This document shows, in pieces, positions 21,500-32,559 of a stretch of 64,000 nt of DNA. This DNA comes from Pomphorhynchus laevis (taxonomy: Eukaryota > Acanthocephala > Palaeacanthocephala > Echinorhynchida > Pomphorhynchidae). A program made the translations under genes and the position numbers. Position 1 is the first letter of the stretch. Every line of letters begins with the position of its first letter. The notes below the pieces were generated by a model. It did not search any database. It saw nothing but the letters and a program-made list of their open reading frames with translations, and was not told the origin of the DNA. The DNA is taken from NCBI GenBank assembly GCA_012934845.2, contig WNNJ02000876.1:285989-349988 (forward strand), in the 5' to 3' direction.

Positions 21500-23533
21500 G
21501 TAAGTTTTAAAAGTTTTAAATTTAATCGTATATTTTCTATTTAAATTCTTTATAGAAAATGTTATAAAATTAGTACAGTACTGCAAATTATTATAAACAT
21601 ACTGAAATGAATTAAATCATATTGTATGATTATTATATTATAATTAATCAAAATGGTGACATTAACAAAGTTATATAGGCTGTCACCGTGACAAACAGCT
21701 GATCTGCATTAATTTTTACAGTTTAAAAATATTTAGATATTGCCAACTACTTTGAAAATAATGTGGTTTAGTTTTCGTAATTAATTTTTCTTAACAAATT
21801 AATTGGGCTGTTATAAAATACAGTCTTTCAAATAAAACTAACAAAGTGTCACTCATACATATCTATAATCTTTATTTATTTAGCCTTTTGTATTAGGCGG
21901 CTTTTGTTTTAGGATATTTAGAACTGAAAAATACAAAATATTTTGAATTGAAAAAGGTATTCAAACTGAAAGCTTTCCACCTGACGGACTTTTTTTTATG
22001 AGAAAATCTTATTTTTCTCTTCCCTTTTCGAATTTAGAAACTAATTATATATGAAAACATCCTCAAGAGGATCACGGGTGCGTTTCAATCCAAAAATTAT
22101 AACTTCAAATAAATTTATATTTTACCAATCTGTATCGATTTTTTAGTTTTAAATAATTTAATATTTCTTAAAATAATTAGATATTTCGATCTCTTAAAAT
22201 ATTTAGATATTTCGATGTTCTTTGTAAAGTATTTTGTCTAGTTTTACTCGTTGCATTTTTATAGTTCAATGTAAATTAAGACAACATTAAGTACATTTTG
22301 TAATGTACTTAATGATCTGCTCATTATACCAATGAGCTTATCAACATTTGACAATTCATCAGTAAATTTATTTATTCAAATGTATGGTGTCCGATTTTTC
22401 AGCTGGACGGCTGTTTCCATCACTTTCATACAATTATATCAATATTCTTCTAAATTGCTAATAAATATTTATTTTTTTATACAAATATTCATATAAATAT
22501 TTGTATTTCATAAAAAAATGAAATATTTTACAGATGAAAAATGAAATATTTTACAGATGGGAAATCAATGATCCCCCATCTGTAATTCTTTCTGATGTCG
22601 TTATGCTGACTATGTTAAGATATGGCGGCGTATTAGAAACGGAAGGGATATTAAGATCCTTAAAGATGATCTAACATGTCTAGAAAAATAGTCAGCGGAA
22701 AATGGTTCGAGGGTTAACCCCTCTAAATGTGCGCATATGTTCATTGGTTATTCAATAAACTCATAGCATCAGATAGGTTCGATCCAGATAGGCCGAGTGG
22801 GTGAATTCAAGGATCTTGCTGTGATGATGAATATTTGTAATCGAAGCTATCGTATTTTATGGATGTTTTTTAAGTCTTTTGATCGGATAAGTCCATCAAT
22901 GTTCAAGCGACTATTTTGCTATTATATTCTACCCATCCTTGAATACGGTTTACCTGTAACTTTTCCACATACTTTAAGGGAATCCCGTGACATTGAGAAC
23001 TTGTTACGTAAAGGGTCACGAATGATTCCGAATGTCTCCAATTTGAGATTTGCTGAACGTTTGACATCTCTATGTGTCAGCACATTAACATGTCGCAGAT
23101 CGGTAATTGATTTATCATCTGCATTCAACATTGTTTTCGGTGGCTTTGGTGGTCTCTCTAGCTTATTATCCGTGAATGATAGATGAGAACCTCGTGGGCA
23201 TGTGTGGAAATTAATAAAGCCAATTACAAGAATTCCAGTTCACCATCGATTTGCAACCAGGGTAATTAACGGGTGGAATGCACTAAAGTGCCTCGATATC
23301 TCTAGTAGTATATCTAGTGATGCTATCAAGAAAGCCATCGAAGCCGAGAGAAGGAATTTGCGACTTATTTATGATTAAATTCTTAATTTGTTGACGTTTT
23401 TTATCATGTTTTGTAAACGACACGAGCTTGTAGCTCATTTGTTTTTGTTTGTTATAATAATAAATATAAAAAAATATGTCTAACAATATAAAAATATAAT
23501 ATTTTTATATTTAATATTTTTGTTGAAATTTAG
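21500..23533 (+). other. Cadherin intron containing a LINE B insertion
   Basis: Two-kb intron between exons that join in phase 0. Positions 21500-22540 are AT-rich with nothing recognisable; 22545-23480 is the LINE B copy annotated separately. Confidence 0.6.
22545..23480 (+). pseudogene. LINE family B, copy 2 (RT fragment with 3' end)
   Basis: Plus-strand RT remnant. Near 22600-22690 the frame reads RYADYVKIWRRI, i.e. motif C with YADY instead of YADD, then LKDDLTCLEK and VNPSKCAHMFIG. Frame 22797-23186 holds FKDLAVMMNICNRSYRI and the C-terminal region, and after a frameshift the WNALK tail lies near 23275-23370. The 3' UTR ends with the hairpin GAGCT-tgt-AGCTC (23424-23436) and a GTTATAATAATAAATAT tail. 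It lies in the intron between the cadherin exons at 21499 and 23534. Confidence 0.75.
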
Positions 23534-23650
23534 ACAGATTACTGTGATGTAAGCTTGACAATATTTCCATACATTAGGTTCACAAACGAACCTAATGAAT
23601 TTATGATTTCAGCCAATATTAGTAACGGTGATACTATTGGAAAAGTTGCG
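23534..23650 (+). CDS. Cadherin-like protein, membrane-proximal ectodomain exon
   Basis: Acceptor tgttgaaatttag|ACA, donor GCG|gtaagc. 39 codons in phase 0 on both sides (TDYCDVSLTIFPYIRFTNEP... SNGDTIGKVA). Joined to 21499 and 23695 it gives one uninterrupted frame: TDGVF-TDYCDV and GKVA-VENSIN. The 'gdtIGkv' end is typical of the start of an EC repeat. Confidence 0.8.
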
Positions 23651-23694
23651 GTAAGCAATCCCTACTTGTATATAATGCTTTGATTATTTTGCAG

Positions 23695-24080
23695 GTGGAA
23701 AACTCAATTAACAGTCCGGTTGAATATACTATATCTGCGAAGAGGAGTAACTCTTTACGATCGCAATTGTGCATTGATCAACATGGTCGACTATATGTAT
23801 GCAAAGATATAAATAAGCCATTAAAGCCAGGCATCTATAAATTCACAGTGTCCGCATTCTACAAGCACTTAGATAATAAAATTTATTCCTCCCATACTCC
23901 CGTAACGGTGCGTGTTGATAAACGTGCAAAATCCGTAAATTATCTCGGACTCCTCAGATCACCTGTGCTTCATCGCTATTCAACCACTAATCGTTATTTA
24001 TATTCAGTAATGGTGTTTCTATTTATTCTAGTGGTTGTTGGTCTCGCTGTACTGACTGGTTTAGCGTGTATCAATAGAAG
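23695..24080 (+). CDS. Cadherin-like protein, last EC repeat and transmembrane exon
   Basis: Acceptor attttgcag|GTG after a 44-bp intron; donor AGAAG|gttagt in phase 2. The exon encodes the end of an EC-like domain (PGIYKFTVSAFYKHLDN, HTPVTVRVDK), a short juxtamembrane stalk, and one hydrophobic helix of about 23 residues (SVMVFLFILVVVGLAVLTGL) followed by a basic stop-transfer (INRR). This shows a type I single-pass membrane protein with its adhesive part outside the cell. Confidence 0.85.
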
Positions 24081-24099
24081 GTTAGTTTTCTCAATATAA

Positions 24100-24720
24100 T
24101 AATTAATTATCAATATAATTAATTATATTATTATTGTTACAACAGCCCAGGAGCATAAGCTCAAATTGGCTGGATCACATAGCTCAAAACATAAAAAACA
24201 GAAAATGAAGAAATAAAAGGTGAAACTGTCATTATCGTGATTTAATAATTGCCTTGAACTTCTGGACGGAACCGCTGTCGATTGTCGATTAATAAAGATT
24301 GTTCCACAGGTCAGCAATGCGATCACTTATCGTAACACAATTTGTTTTGGGACGTAGCCTGCGCTTTATCATAAGTCTGTGGCCTCGTAGTCGACCCGGT
24401 GGATGAATAGTAAACATAGACTTCGAAACATGTCCAGTATAGACAGTGACCGCCATACATACACTAGGTCGGCGTCAGACAGCGAACGTTCAACAGTGTG
24501 TACATTCAACAATGCCAGTCTCTGGGTATAGTTGACACCACGCACTGAGGACACAAGATGGGTTGCTTGTCGTAATATCCGTTCGTATATTTCCAATTCG
24601 CCACGGAGCTGTGGGTATATTGCAGGGGTAGCGTATAACATGTGCGATTTTATAAGGGCAGAGTAGGCAATGCGGAAACTAACTGGATCGAGTTGGCAAA
24701 ACGGATTATTAATAATCAAT
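24100..24720 (-). pseudogene. LINE family B, copy 3 (3' end, minus strand)
   Basis: Frame 24719-24369 (116 aa) reads NNPFCQLDPVSFRIAYSALI, YERILRQATHLVSSVRG and LSDADLVYVWRSL, matching the same region of copy 1 (YESILRKATHLVPSQRK). The 3' UTR toward 24100 holds the family hairpin (GAGC-ataa-GCTC on the plus strand, 24151-24162) and an AATAATAATATAATT tail. 5'-truncated. Confidence 0.75.
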
Positions 24721-25049
24721 ATAGTTAATCTACACTTTGTACACTAATCAACATTTTCGTAAAATGTTAAATCCACTTTCCCGACACCAATATGCGCTTT
24801 CCTTTGGATATATCCTACAATACACCAACAGCATAACGATACATATCAGTATTGGTGAATATCATCAATACCCAATTCGAATACTTGCATTTCAAATTTA
24901 AAATCATTTTTTTATTTGCTGACGATTATTCGATTTATCTTATGCTGCCTTCAGAATAAGGCGTCATCAGATGCCTTATTCTTTCAATAAGAATAAGTAT
25001 ACTCTACGTCGTTTTTAACTTATCAGGTTTGAGTAAATGAGATGTAAAT

Positions 25050-25385
25050 GCTCAGATAGTCCACTGATATCACAAGGAAGAACAAAGTCCGTAGCACTGA
25101 TATCCGGAAGATGTTTAAAGTGGACTCAATACGAGAAGTTATCGTCAGAAAACAACACGATGGTTCGGACATGTATCAAGAAGAGATGACGATTATTGTA
25201 AAAAAAAGCGCTGGAAAGGTCGGAATCTGAGGGAAAAGACGTCGCGGAACGCCAAAGAAACTCAGGAAGGATTGCTATAATAGGATATTAAGGCCCTGAG
25301 AATAGCGACCGATATAGGACACGAGATGGCTCAAAATCGTTCGGTATGGAAGTTGTTGGCAGCTACTACCTATGAGAGATAAGTT
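25050..25385 (+). pseudogene. RTE-like LINE C-terminal scrap
   Basis: Read across frameshifts, the plus strand gives WFGHVSRRDDDYC, RRRGTPKKTQ-like sequence, LRIATDIGHEMAQNRSVWK and LLAATTYER, the end of an RTE-type RT (compare GHVLKMSRDH...GRPR at 5051-5296, a different subfamily). No intact frame. Confidence 0.55.
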
Positions 25386-26279
25386 GAAGACATAGTATTT
25401 AACTTAAATATTTTTAAAAGACCAAAAAGACCCATAATATAAATAGGTTGTTAAATTGAAGTTGATACATGGGAATTTTGTAAAAGCCTTCTAACAGCGA
25501 CTTCCAAATGATAGTTTAATGTTTAAAACCACTTGAAAATTATTTTTATTATTTTCGAATCATTAACTTTATTACCACATTAAAATGTTTATTTTGAAGA
25601 AGATAAAGAACATACTTTTGCTTTTTCAAAAAATTCCTTTAAAATATAAAATTATAAAATGTAAAATTAAGCAAAATATAATATTCAACTGAAGTTTTTC
25701 CTGAGATCTGATTAAATTAATATTGATCAGCCCTCAGGAAATTAATTGATCAATTAATTGATTAATTGATCCAAGTAATTTTTTTAATTTCTAATTTATT
25801 TGGAGTTTACATTTAGTTTGATGATATTAAGCAAGGAAATTTGTTAAAAATCATTCACATTTATCTTATTAAAATTTAAAAATATTTAAAAATTAAATAT
25901 TGAATGCAAAAATAAAACTCAAGTTGTAAATATTTTGTAATATTTGTTACACGATAATACATGTTATGTACATATCGTAACTTACCATTAAATAATGAAA
26001 GAAATTGACATTTGTAATCGTAACTCTTAATTAAACCATTAATTAAAAAATTAATATTAAAATTTTTAATTATTATTTTTTCAATTAACTTTCTTAATTA
26101 AAATTATTCTATCCTCAAAATGGTTTAGCTGTGATAATTTAATAGTATAAATAAAAAATATAACTTTAGAGTTCTTAAATGTTTTACATTTTTAAATAAA
26201 CATTATCGTTTTTCTAATAAATTAGATTTAAAATTAAATCTGATTTAATTTATTGTCAATCTATTATTTTTATGTTCAG

Positions 26280-27018
26280 AACGTCGATTAGCATCAGTAC
26301 TGGGGATATGGACTATGATTACCCATTACATAGAACAAAGATGAAAGCAACCAAAAGAACGATTTTTCCTTTTCTAAGAAGGTTCAAAAATTCGGGTAAG
26401 TTTGATGTGTATAATCGAAACGTACCATTAGGCAAGTCCCAATACTCACAACTTGCAGTTCGAGATGCGGACGACCTAGTGATGAATACCCACATTTCAG
26501 ATAATTCTCCGTTCACTTCCAATTCGTTCGACACGAGGCAGAAGTCGTTTACTTACGATGATCATGAACATTACCTGATTCGTCGTGCTTGTAAATCGTT
26601 TCCATTACATTCAGTCCAATCATTGCAAAATGCATGTAAAGTATCGCACATAGAAAATTTACGCAGACCTTGTCAATGGAATCGTAGCATCAGAAAAAAA
26701 GAAATACATGATCAGCAGCAGTTTCGATCGCCCATTGGGAGCCCTTCGACTATATCATTAGATTCTTGTTCTCCTAAATTCCACGCGATCAACAAAGATT
26801 TCGCTAACTGGAAGCAATCAAAGATCGTTGATGATGTATGCTTGAATTCTCTTGATATAATTAATAAGGCCAACTGGGTAGAAGTTGATTACGAAAAAAA
26901 TGCAGACTATAATGATGATGGTACCGTCGGCAATGGTCAGCCGGCCTATATTGTCAGTGCCGGACTCATAATTACTCCAGTTAAAAAAGAAACTCCAAAA
27001 GTTAGCAAACAAGTATAG
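26280..27018 (+). CDS. Cadherin-like protein, cytoplasmic-tail exon and stop
   Basis: Acceptor ttttatgttcag|A completes the Arg codon begun at 24080, then 245 codons run to TAG at 27016-27018. The tail is hydrophilic and rich in Ser, Arg and Lys near the membrane and acidic later (DYEKNADYNDDG). I see no classical beta-catenin- or p120-binding motif and no clear PDZ-binding end (ends KVSKQV), so this is more protocadherin-like than classical-cadherin-like. The whole tail sits in one exon. Confidence 0.8.
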
Positions 27019-27714
27019 ACGTCGTTGTCTCGTTCTTTTTCCGTTTGTACAATGACATTAATTGCATTTTTCTTTGTTTGTTTTCCTAATAAATATTGTG
27101 TTGTATTCATGTTTTATATTATATATTATATATTAATACAAAATATTAATATTATAATATTAATATATTATATATATCCGATTCATATTTTGTGGTGTAT
27201 TTTTGTTTAACAAATCATTTGAATTTGACAAAATACGATCATTTCAAATATTTTGAAATAATTAAAAGGCATTCTGAGACAAAAGATTCAATGCACTCAA
27301 ACATTGTGCGTTTGCGTCCCTACTCGCTGGCCAGCTAATGACTATTTATATTTCAATAATATGTTATTTTTATTTTATAAGGATCGATAATTCAATTATC
27401 ATTTATAAAATTTTCAATAATTTATATCTTTAAAAGTTTGTATTTTTAAAAATCATGAAATACAAAAGTAGGAATCTAAGCATTAATTTGATTTAAAAAT
27501 AACTGATTTTGACAATATTTTATATTTAATATTATTTAAAATATAAAATATTGCTATGTTAAAATATTATTAAATATTATTCTAAAATCAAATATTTTAT
27601 ATATGTGATAATATTTTAAGATATTTATGTACATACAATATTCTACTTTATAAAATATTCGCATAGAAAATCGACGCCTAACAGTATATAGCAAGCAAAT
27701 TGCACAAATTAATA
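27019..27714. other. AT-rich 3' flank of the cadherin gene
   Basis: After the stop codon the sequence is extremely AT-rich; cctaataaat near 27085 could supply a poly(A) signal. No ORF or repeat identified up to the Penelope-like fragment. Confidence 0.5.
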
Positions 27715-28262
27715 TTGATTATAAATAAGGTGTATATCTAGATATGAACATTAAATTAACATTAACTAAAACTACTATTAATTTATATCGTAAAGATGAC
27801 ATATTTAAATTTACAAGAAACATATTTTTGCATGAGCATTCATGCATACCATATAATATAAAATATAATACATTAAATAATGAAATTTTAAGAATTGCAA
27901 CAATATGTAATGATATTGGCTTTCTTCAAAATCATTTAAATAATTTAATCGATACGTGTTTTAAACTAGGTTACTATAAAAATAACATCAAGCAGAAAAT
28001 AGTAAAATATATAAATCAACACAATAATATTAAAAATTAATTTAAAATCAGATGGATAATAAACAATATGCTTTGTATTAGAACAAGATTTACTAGATAA
28101 TCAAATTTTATCAGAGAAAATACGTCATTAGCATGTATTTGTCCCCGCTGATTTGTTGTATCGATGAATAGGATCCGAAACCTGATATTAGAACAGTTCC
28201 TTCTGATGAACTCTAATATTTATTCTGATGCATTATCATTATTAATTAGTAAATTCATTATT
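27715..28262 (+). pseudogene. Penelope-like RT element, 3' part (copy 1)
   Basis: Frame 27744-28040 begins MNIKLTLTKTTINLYRKDDI, includes EHSCIPYNIKYNTL and ICNDIGFLQNHLNNLID, and is almost identical to 36949-37245. It is the region after the RT catalytic core of Penelope-like enzymes (YrKdD..., S.iP..i.y..., i.R...iCnd). Unlike the 36.5 kb copy it stops soon after NNIKN. The 3' module (28125-28230: gtccccgctg...ggatccgaaacctgat) is present but its pairing is decayed. Confidence 0.7.
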
Positions 28263-28344
28263 TATTAGTCAATTATTTCATTATTCAATACATTAAATAA
28301 TGAAATTTTAGGAATTACTTTTGATAAAATTTTAGGAATGTTTG

Positions 28345-29112
28345 GGCCCATATTCCTCGGAATAGATTGTCAGTCCCTATTCCAGCCCATTCTCGTTGGA
28401 ATGGTTTGCAGCTCTTAAATATATACAAGATCTTCAGTAATTTAAAGCAGAAATCAATAAAGAATCGAACGATCTTCGTTTCTTACAACTAATCTGTTTT
28501 TGTTTTTTACTATTGCTACCAATGTTATAAGCTTATGCTTCGTTGCTGCTGTAAACAATAATATCTCGGAAACGAAAGTAAATTATTATTGAGTACAAGA
28601 TAAAGCCGCAAATGGTTGTTCAGTCTGTTCACTGTTAATATTAAAAAATAAAAAATGAAGTGTTGAATGTAATCAACCGAATGGGTAGTTCACAACTGAT
28701 TGATAGTTTGAGCTGTCATGAATCCACTTCCTCACTTGATGTTTACAATGTGAATAGCCGGAGGCACAAGAAATCCTCAGGTAGTGCATTCCAAATGTTG
28801 ATTACACGATGGGAGTGTCTCATTATTCGAGAATTTTTACCAGGGGAAATTTATAAAGGGTTAGGCGATGTCCACGACAGTTTGTAGTTCTGAACTTTAT
28901 AACATTCGTGGAATATCCTTCAAATGATTTGACAACTGCCCACATTGTCAAGAGATCAAGATACAGTAGTCTTTGTCTCATTGAAGATAAACCTAACAAG
29001 GATAACTTGTCCTCATACGAATACGAATTATGAAAACAAATTCGAGACCCGCGACGAAGCACTGATTCAAGATCGGCAATTTATTTTTTAGTACATGGAA
29101 AAACAGCTTGAA
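28345..29112. repeat. 768-bp block duplicated at 59294-60065
   Basis: The segment from ggcccatattcctcggaat to aaaacagcttga is repeated at 59294-60065 with almost complete identity; the encoded peptides in both strands are identical. It combines an LTR-like left part (TATA-like ctatatacaag, AATAAAG, ending ...ttcttaca at ~28486) with the 3' half of a minus-strand LINE B. The break points inside the LINE differ downstream (cttgaatgc here, cttgattga there). Confidence 0.85.
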
Positions 29113-29820
29113 TGCAATATTCAAGAAGTGGACGAATCAAAGAACCATAAAGAAGTTTGGAGACAAGGATTCATTCTCGAGAAGCAATTTTTGATGCAAT
29201 ACAAGGCTCGAACTACCTTACTGTGAGCAACGTCAGTATTCAAACGTGTTTTTAGTGTCTTGTGTATTATTACACCCAAATCCTTTTGTTCCGACACAAT
29301 AGTAAGTATCTGTCCTCAAATGTGGTAATTATGATCGATCCCAACGCTACCTAACCTCATACATACGCATTTACTTATATTAAACTTCATCTGCGTTGTT
29401 TCATTCCATTTATTAATGCGGTTAAGATCGTTCTGCAACAGTTTAGCATCCAGTTTACTATCTCTAGTGCACCTTAGTTTTATATCATCGACAAAGGCTA
29501 AGTATGAGTTTTAGATACGTAATAATAAGTCATTTAGAAATGTGATAAAAAGACGAGGACCCGATACAGTACCTTGAGAGATTTTACAATTTACACATCT
29601 TGTAGTGGAAATGTGGTTCTATACTCTAACTCTGTAGAAACGTCGGCTAAAGAATTTCCGAACCCCATTGCAGATGGTACAAGGAACACTATAGTGAAAT
29701 AGCAAATTAATTAGACATGAGTGTGAAACTCGATCGAATGCCTTTGAAAAACTAAGAAAATAAAGTCGACGTCTGCTGTCACAGTTCTGCAATTTCAGAA
29801 CTGTGACAGCAGACAAAGCC
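28505..29820 (-). pseudogene. LINE family B-like, copy 4 (minus strand)
   Basis: RT motif A in frame 29822-29619 (FLSFSKAFDRVSHSCLINLL). Motif C is AFVDDIKLRC near 29490, with NISKCVCMRLG following. The C-terminal frame 29062-28823 has MLRRGSRICFHNSYS, and after a frameshift the INIWNALPED tail lies near 28780. The 3' end has the family hairpin (AAGC-ttat-GCTT, 28529-28540). The 5' truncation at ~29820 abuts gypsy gag sequence. Confidence 0.7.
29771..29814. repeat. Perfect 19-bp inverted repeat with 6-nt loop
   Basis: GTCTGCTGTCACAGTTCTG at 29771-29789 and its exact reverse complement at 29796-29814, loop caattt. It lies at the joint between the LINE copy and the gypsy gag fragment and spans the last coding codons of the LINE frame. 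Confidence 0.95.
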
Positions 29821-29883
29821 AAAAATGACTATATTCGATATGCCTTTATACGTTGTATCCGTTGTGATTTGATCAGACAATGA

Positions 29884-30288
29884 TTGCTGGGATTTGACAA
29901 ATTAGATTTAGACAAGGCTATCACAATTGTCAAATCATTAACAACTGATCAGCAGAGTGTCGGACTGTACAACAAAAGTAATGAGGCCGGAGGCAATGAC
30001 AGACATGAATTAGCGCAAATTCAGAATGCGCCTGAACCACCCAAAGAAGGACTTACAACAACGAGTGAAGGCTTAAACAACGAACTGCAACATCTTAATC
30101 GATTTAGTGTGAGATCTAGATTCCAAGGGAACAAGCCTATTTGTTTCTTTTGCAGAAGGAGACGGCATGCCCGAATTGAATGTCCGGCTAGATCCGTCAA
30201 ATGTCATAAATGTGGAAAACTTAAACATTTTTCACGGATGTGTGCTTCACCAAAATCAGAATCATTGTCCGTCGTGCTGTTCTTCTAA
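29884..30288 (+). pseudogene. Gag C-terminus with two CCHC zinc knuckles (gypsy 2)
   Basis: 134-aa frame. The first knuckle is ICFFCRRRRHARIECP and the second VKCHKCGKLKHFSRMC (C-x2-C-x4-H-x4-C), the nucleocapsid signature of Ty3/gypsy elements. It packages element RNA. The N-terminal capsid part is lost at the junction with the LINE at 29820. Confidence 0.8.
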
Positions 30289-30339
30289 TTAACCTTAAAC
30301 CCATCTAAAGGCTTAGATGCACGCTAACTGAAGACACCT

Positions 30340-30560
30340 ACGCTCATTTACAATACAAAGTTACAGACACTAATCGATATTAGCAGCTCACTCAACTATA
30401 TTGACAAGAGAGTCGTGCAAATGCTAAAAATCGAGACATGCAAGGTCTTTGCCCGGATTTATTTGGCTTCGGAAACAACCAAAATAGTGTCAGAAAAGTG
30501 TCGTCGATATATGTTTAAACAAGAAAACATATTCACAAATTGAATTATTCGTTCTTCCGC
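30340..30560 (+). pseudogene. Aspartic protease remnant (gypsy 2)
   Basis: Across stops the frame reads LQTLIDISSSLNYIDKRVV. The pattern matches retroviral-type protease 'aLiDTGSs.nfi', but the catalytic DTG has become DIS, so the active site is destroyed. Identified by comparison with LDALIDTGSSFNFVDSSVI in the other gypsy copy (~44540). Confidence 0.55.
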
Positions 30561-30562
30561 GT

Positions 30563-31020
30563 TTGTGTACAGATACTATACCGGGAATACCCTTCCTGAG
30601 ACTGCATAACACGTTCGCGATCCAATTCTGTGGTCATCTACTTGACTTGGAAATCGTCTCGTCAGCTATTTTTACGATTGACGCACCGCTATTGTTCAAA
30701 AACTTGTCGACAGAAACTTTTCCTATCACGACTAAGAGCCATAGATTCAACAGAGTCGATGATTCAGTCATTCAAAACGAAATCAAACGCATGATCGAAA
30801 ATGACGTCATAGAACCAATCCAGTCATCATGGAGAGCCCATGTCGTCGTCTCTAGAGCCACATGAATAAAACGTCTTGTCGTGGACTTCTCTCAGACAAT
30901 ACACCGATTTACATACCTTGATGCCTACCCACTACCAAAAATCGCAGAACTAGCGAATGAAATATCAAAACATCGATATTATTCCCTCATCGACTTGCAG
31001 GAAGCTTATTATCAAATTAA
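30563..31020 (+). pseudogene. Reverse transcriptase, N-terminal half (gypsy 2)
   Basis: Frame 30563-30865 and its continuation read IPGIPFLRLHNTFAIQF, MIENDVIEPIQSSWRAHVVV, then (after TGA at 30863) KRLVVDFSQTIHRFTYLDAY and YYSLIDLQEAYYQINN. These are RT motifs 1-3, with the first catalytic Asp in SLIDLQEAYYQ. Interrupted immediately afterwards by LINE A copy 3. Confidence 0.8.
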
Positions 31021-31029
31021 TAATAAAGA

Positions 31030-32555
31030 TTTTTTTAATAAAAGATAACATGTTACACATAACAGGGATAAATAAGTAAATAAGTTATAAAAAAGTTAAG
31101 TCAACAACGAGACTGCATATTATTCATATTCTTCATAATTTCTTCTCATTATGTAGGCCTCAAACAACCAATCCAACACGCCGCTTTCTGATTGAACCAC
31201 CCGGGGTCTTTCACCCCCCCCCGAAGAATCCACTAGGTGCAGACAATGCTGGGTAAACGTGAGACAAGGAGCTTCAGAAACCTTAGTCTTTGCTCTGGGG
31301 TACGTCCTCTGGAGAAGAAGCCTAATACCGAGATAGTCCAGGTGGTTCAAAGGCGCACCTGGGTTTTCCCAATTAACGACAAATGCTGGGCCCGTTTCAG
31401 AGCCCAACTAGCTCTCTTCAGGATACGTTTGAGTCTATCCAGATCGGCTTTCGCGAACCAGTTCACCTAAACGGTGAACCCCAGGTATTTTACTCGACTT
31501 GTGAAGGTAGGAAGTGGTTCTGAGGCAAATATGGAGAGCTCAGAGAGTGCTAATCTCTTAAGTTTTTGATTCGTCGCAGGGGAGCCATGAAAGACAACCA
31601 CCTGCGATTTGGCGGAGTTTAAAACAAGATTGGACCTGGGCAACTGGTCACTTAATCTTAAAAAGTCATTTAATCTTAAAAAGAATCGGCTGATGTCAGA
31701 GACTACGTCCTTACACCTGCGTCCAGAGAACAGGGCTGTGGTGTCATTAGCGTACACTACTAGACGTTGATCACGTTTGAATATTTTGTACAGATTGATG
31801 GAGGCAGCAAGATATAAGATAGGAGAGAGGGGAACCTTGAGGCACACCCGTAATAGGGTAGAACTGACGCGCATCAGGATCATCATCATAGTAAAATCGC
31901 TTGGTGTACAGCAGTATCTCCACCCTGTTAACAATTCTCGCAGGCAACCCGAGGGACCTGAGAGAAGAGATAACAAATAGTATGGAAATGCGGTCAAATG
32001 CAGCAGAAAAGTCAAGGAAAACAGCCACAACTAAACGATGGCTATTCTCCAGACAAAACTGTTCCACTTCAACTACTGCTGAATGGACCGAGCGACCTTT
32101 TACGAACTCATGGAAACCAGGTGGGATTAGATTTCGCTTACTTAGATGATCGCGGATTCTACTTGCAAGCGCTTTTTCGTAGATCGAAACGAGGGAAATT
32201 TGAGTCGAAATGGGCCGCAGGTCTATAGGACAAGAGACCGGATATTTCTTAGGTAAAAAAATTCTTTTACTAACATTGATCCCGGCCACATCGGATGGGG
32301 TGGCTAATAGCTTTGTGACGGCCACCTCCCTTCTTTGATCGGTTGTCAAAAGCTGACATACCCGAGAAGAGAGTGGAGCGACGGATTTGGAGATTCCCTG
32401 TAGAGGCCCCCAGACGTTGAGAATATCTGGCACAAATAAGTCTCTACTCCTGAAGTCTCCCCAGAGCGGGATTGATTGTGGTGATTGAGTGGCTCCATAA
32501 TTATGTAGGGCTAGTGACTCCTCCAAAACTTTGTCAAGGCCTATACTAGCGATCC
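31030..32555 (-). mobile_element. LINE family A, copy 3 (5'-truncated, inside gypsy 2)
   Basis: Minus-strand frames 32649-31771, 32030-31467 and 31407-31120 repeat the RT of copies 1 and 2: VAVFLDFSAAFDRISILFVI, GVPQGSPLSY, and motif C as VVYANDTTALF (YAND, catalytic Asp lost). The 5' border (~32555) lies where gypsy sequence resumes. The 3' end near 31030 is A/T-rich. Confidence 0.85.
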
Positions 32556-32559
32556 ATAC

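Larger units (their letters stand above)
24081..26279 (+). other. Last intron of the cadherin-like gene, with two TE remnants
   Basis: 2.2-kb intron. It contains a minus-strand LINE B end (24100-24720) and a plus-strand RTE scrap (25050-25385). Segments 24721-25050 and 25386-26279 are AT-rich with no recognisable feature. The closing acceptor tttttatgttcag is strong. Confidence 0.7.

Noticed and set aside
26944-27018. PDZ-binding C-terminus on the cadherin tail
   Set aside because: The last residues KVSKQV have Lys at the -2 position, which does not fit the class I pattern S/T-x-hydrophobic.
28345-28486. Complete 5' LTR of gypsy 2
   Set aside because: It has TATA-like and AATAAA signals and ends in CA, but no second copy flanks the element, no target duplication was found, and no primer-binding site follows. 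Described only as LTR-like.
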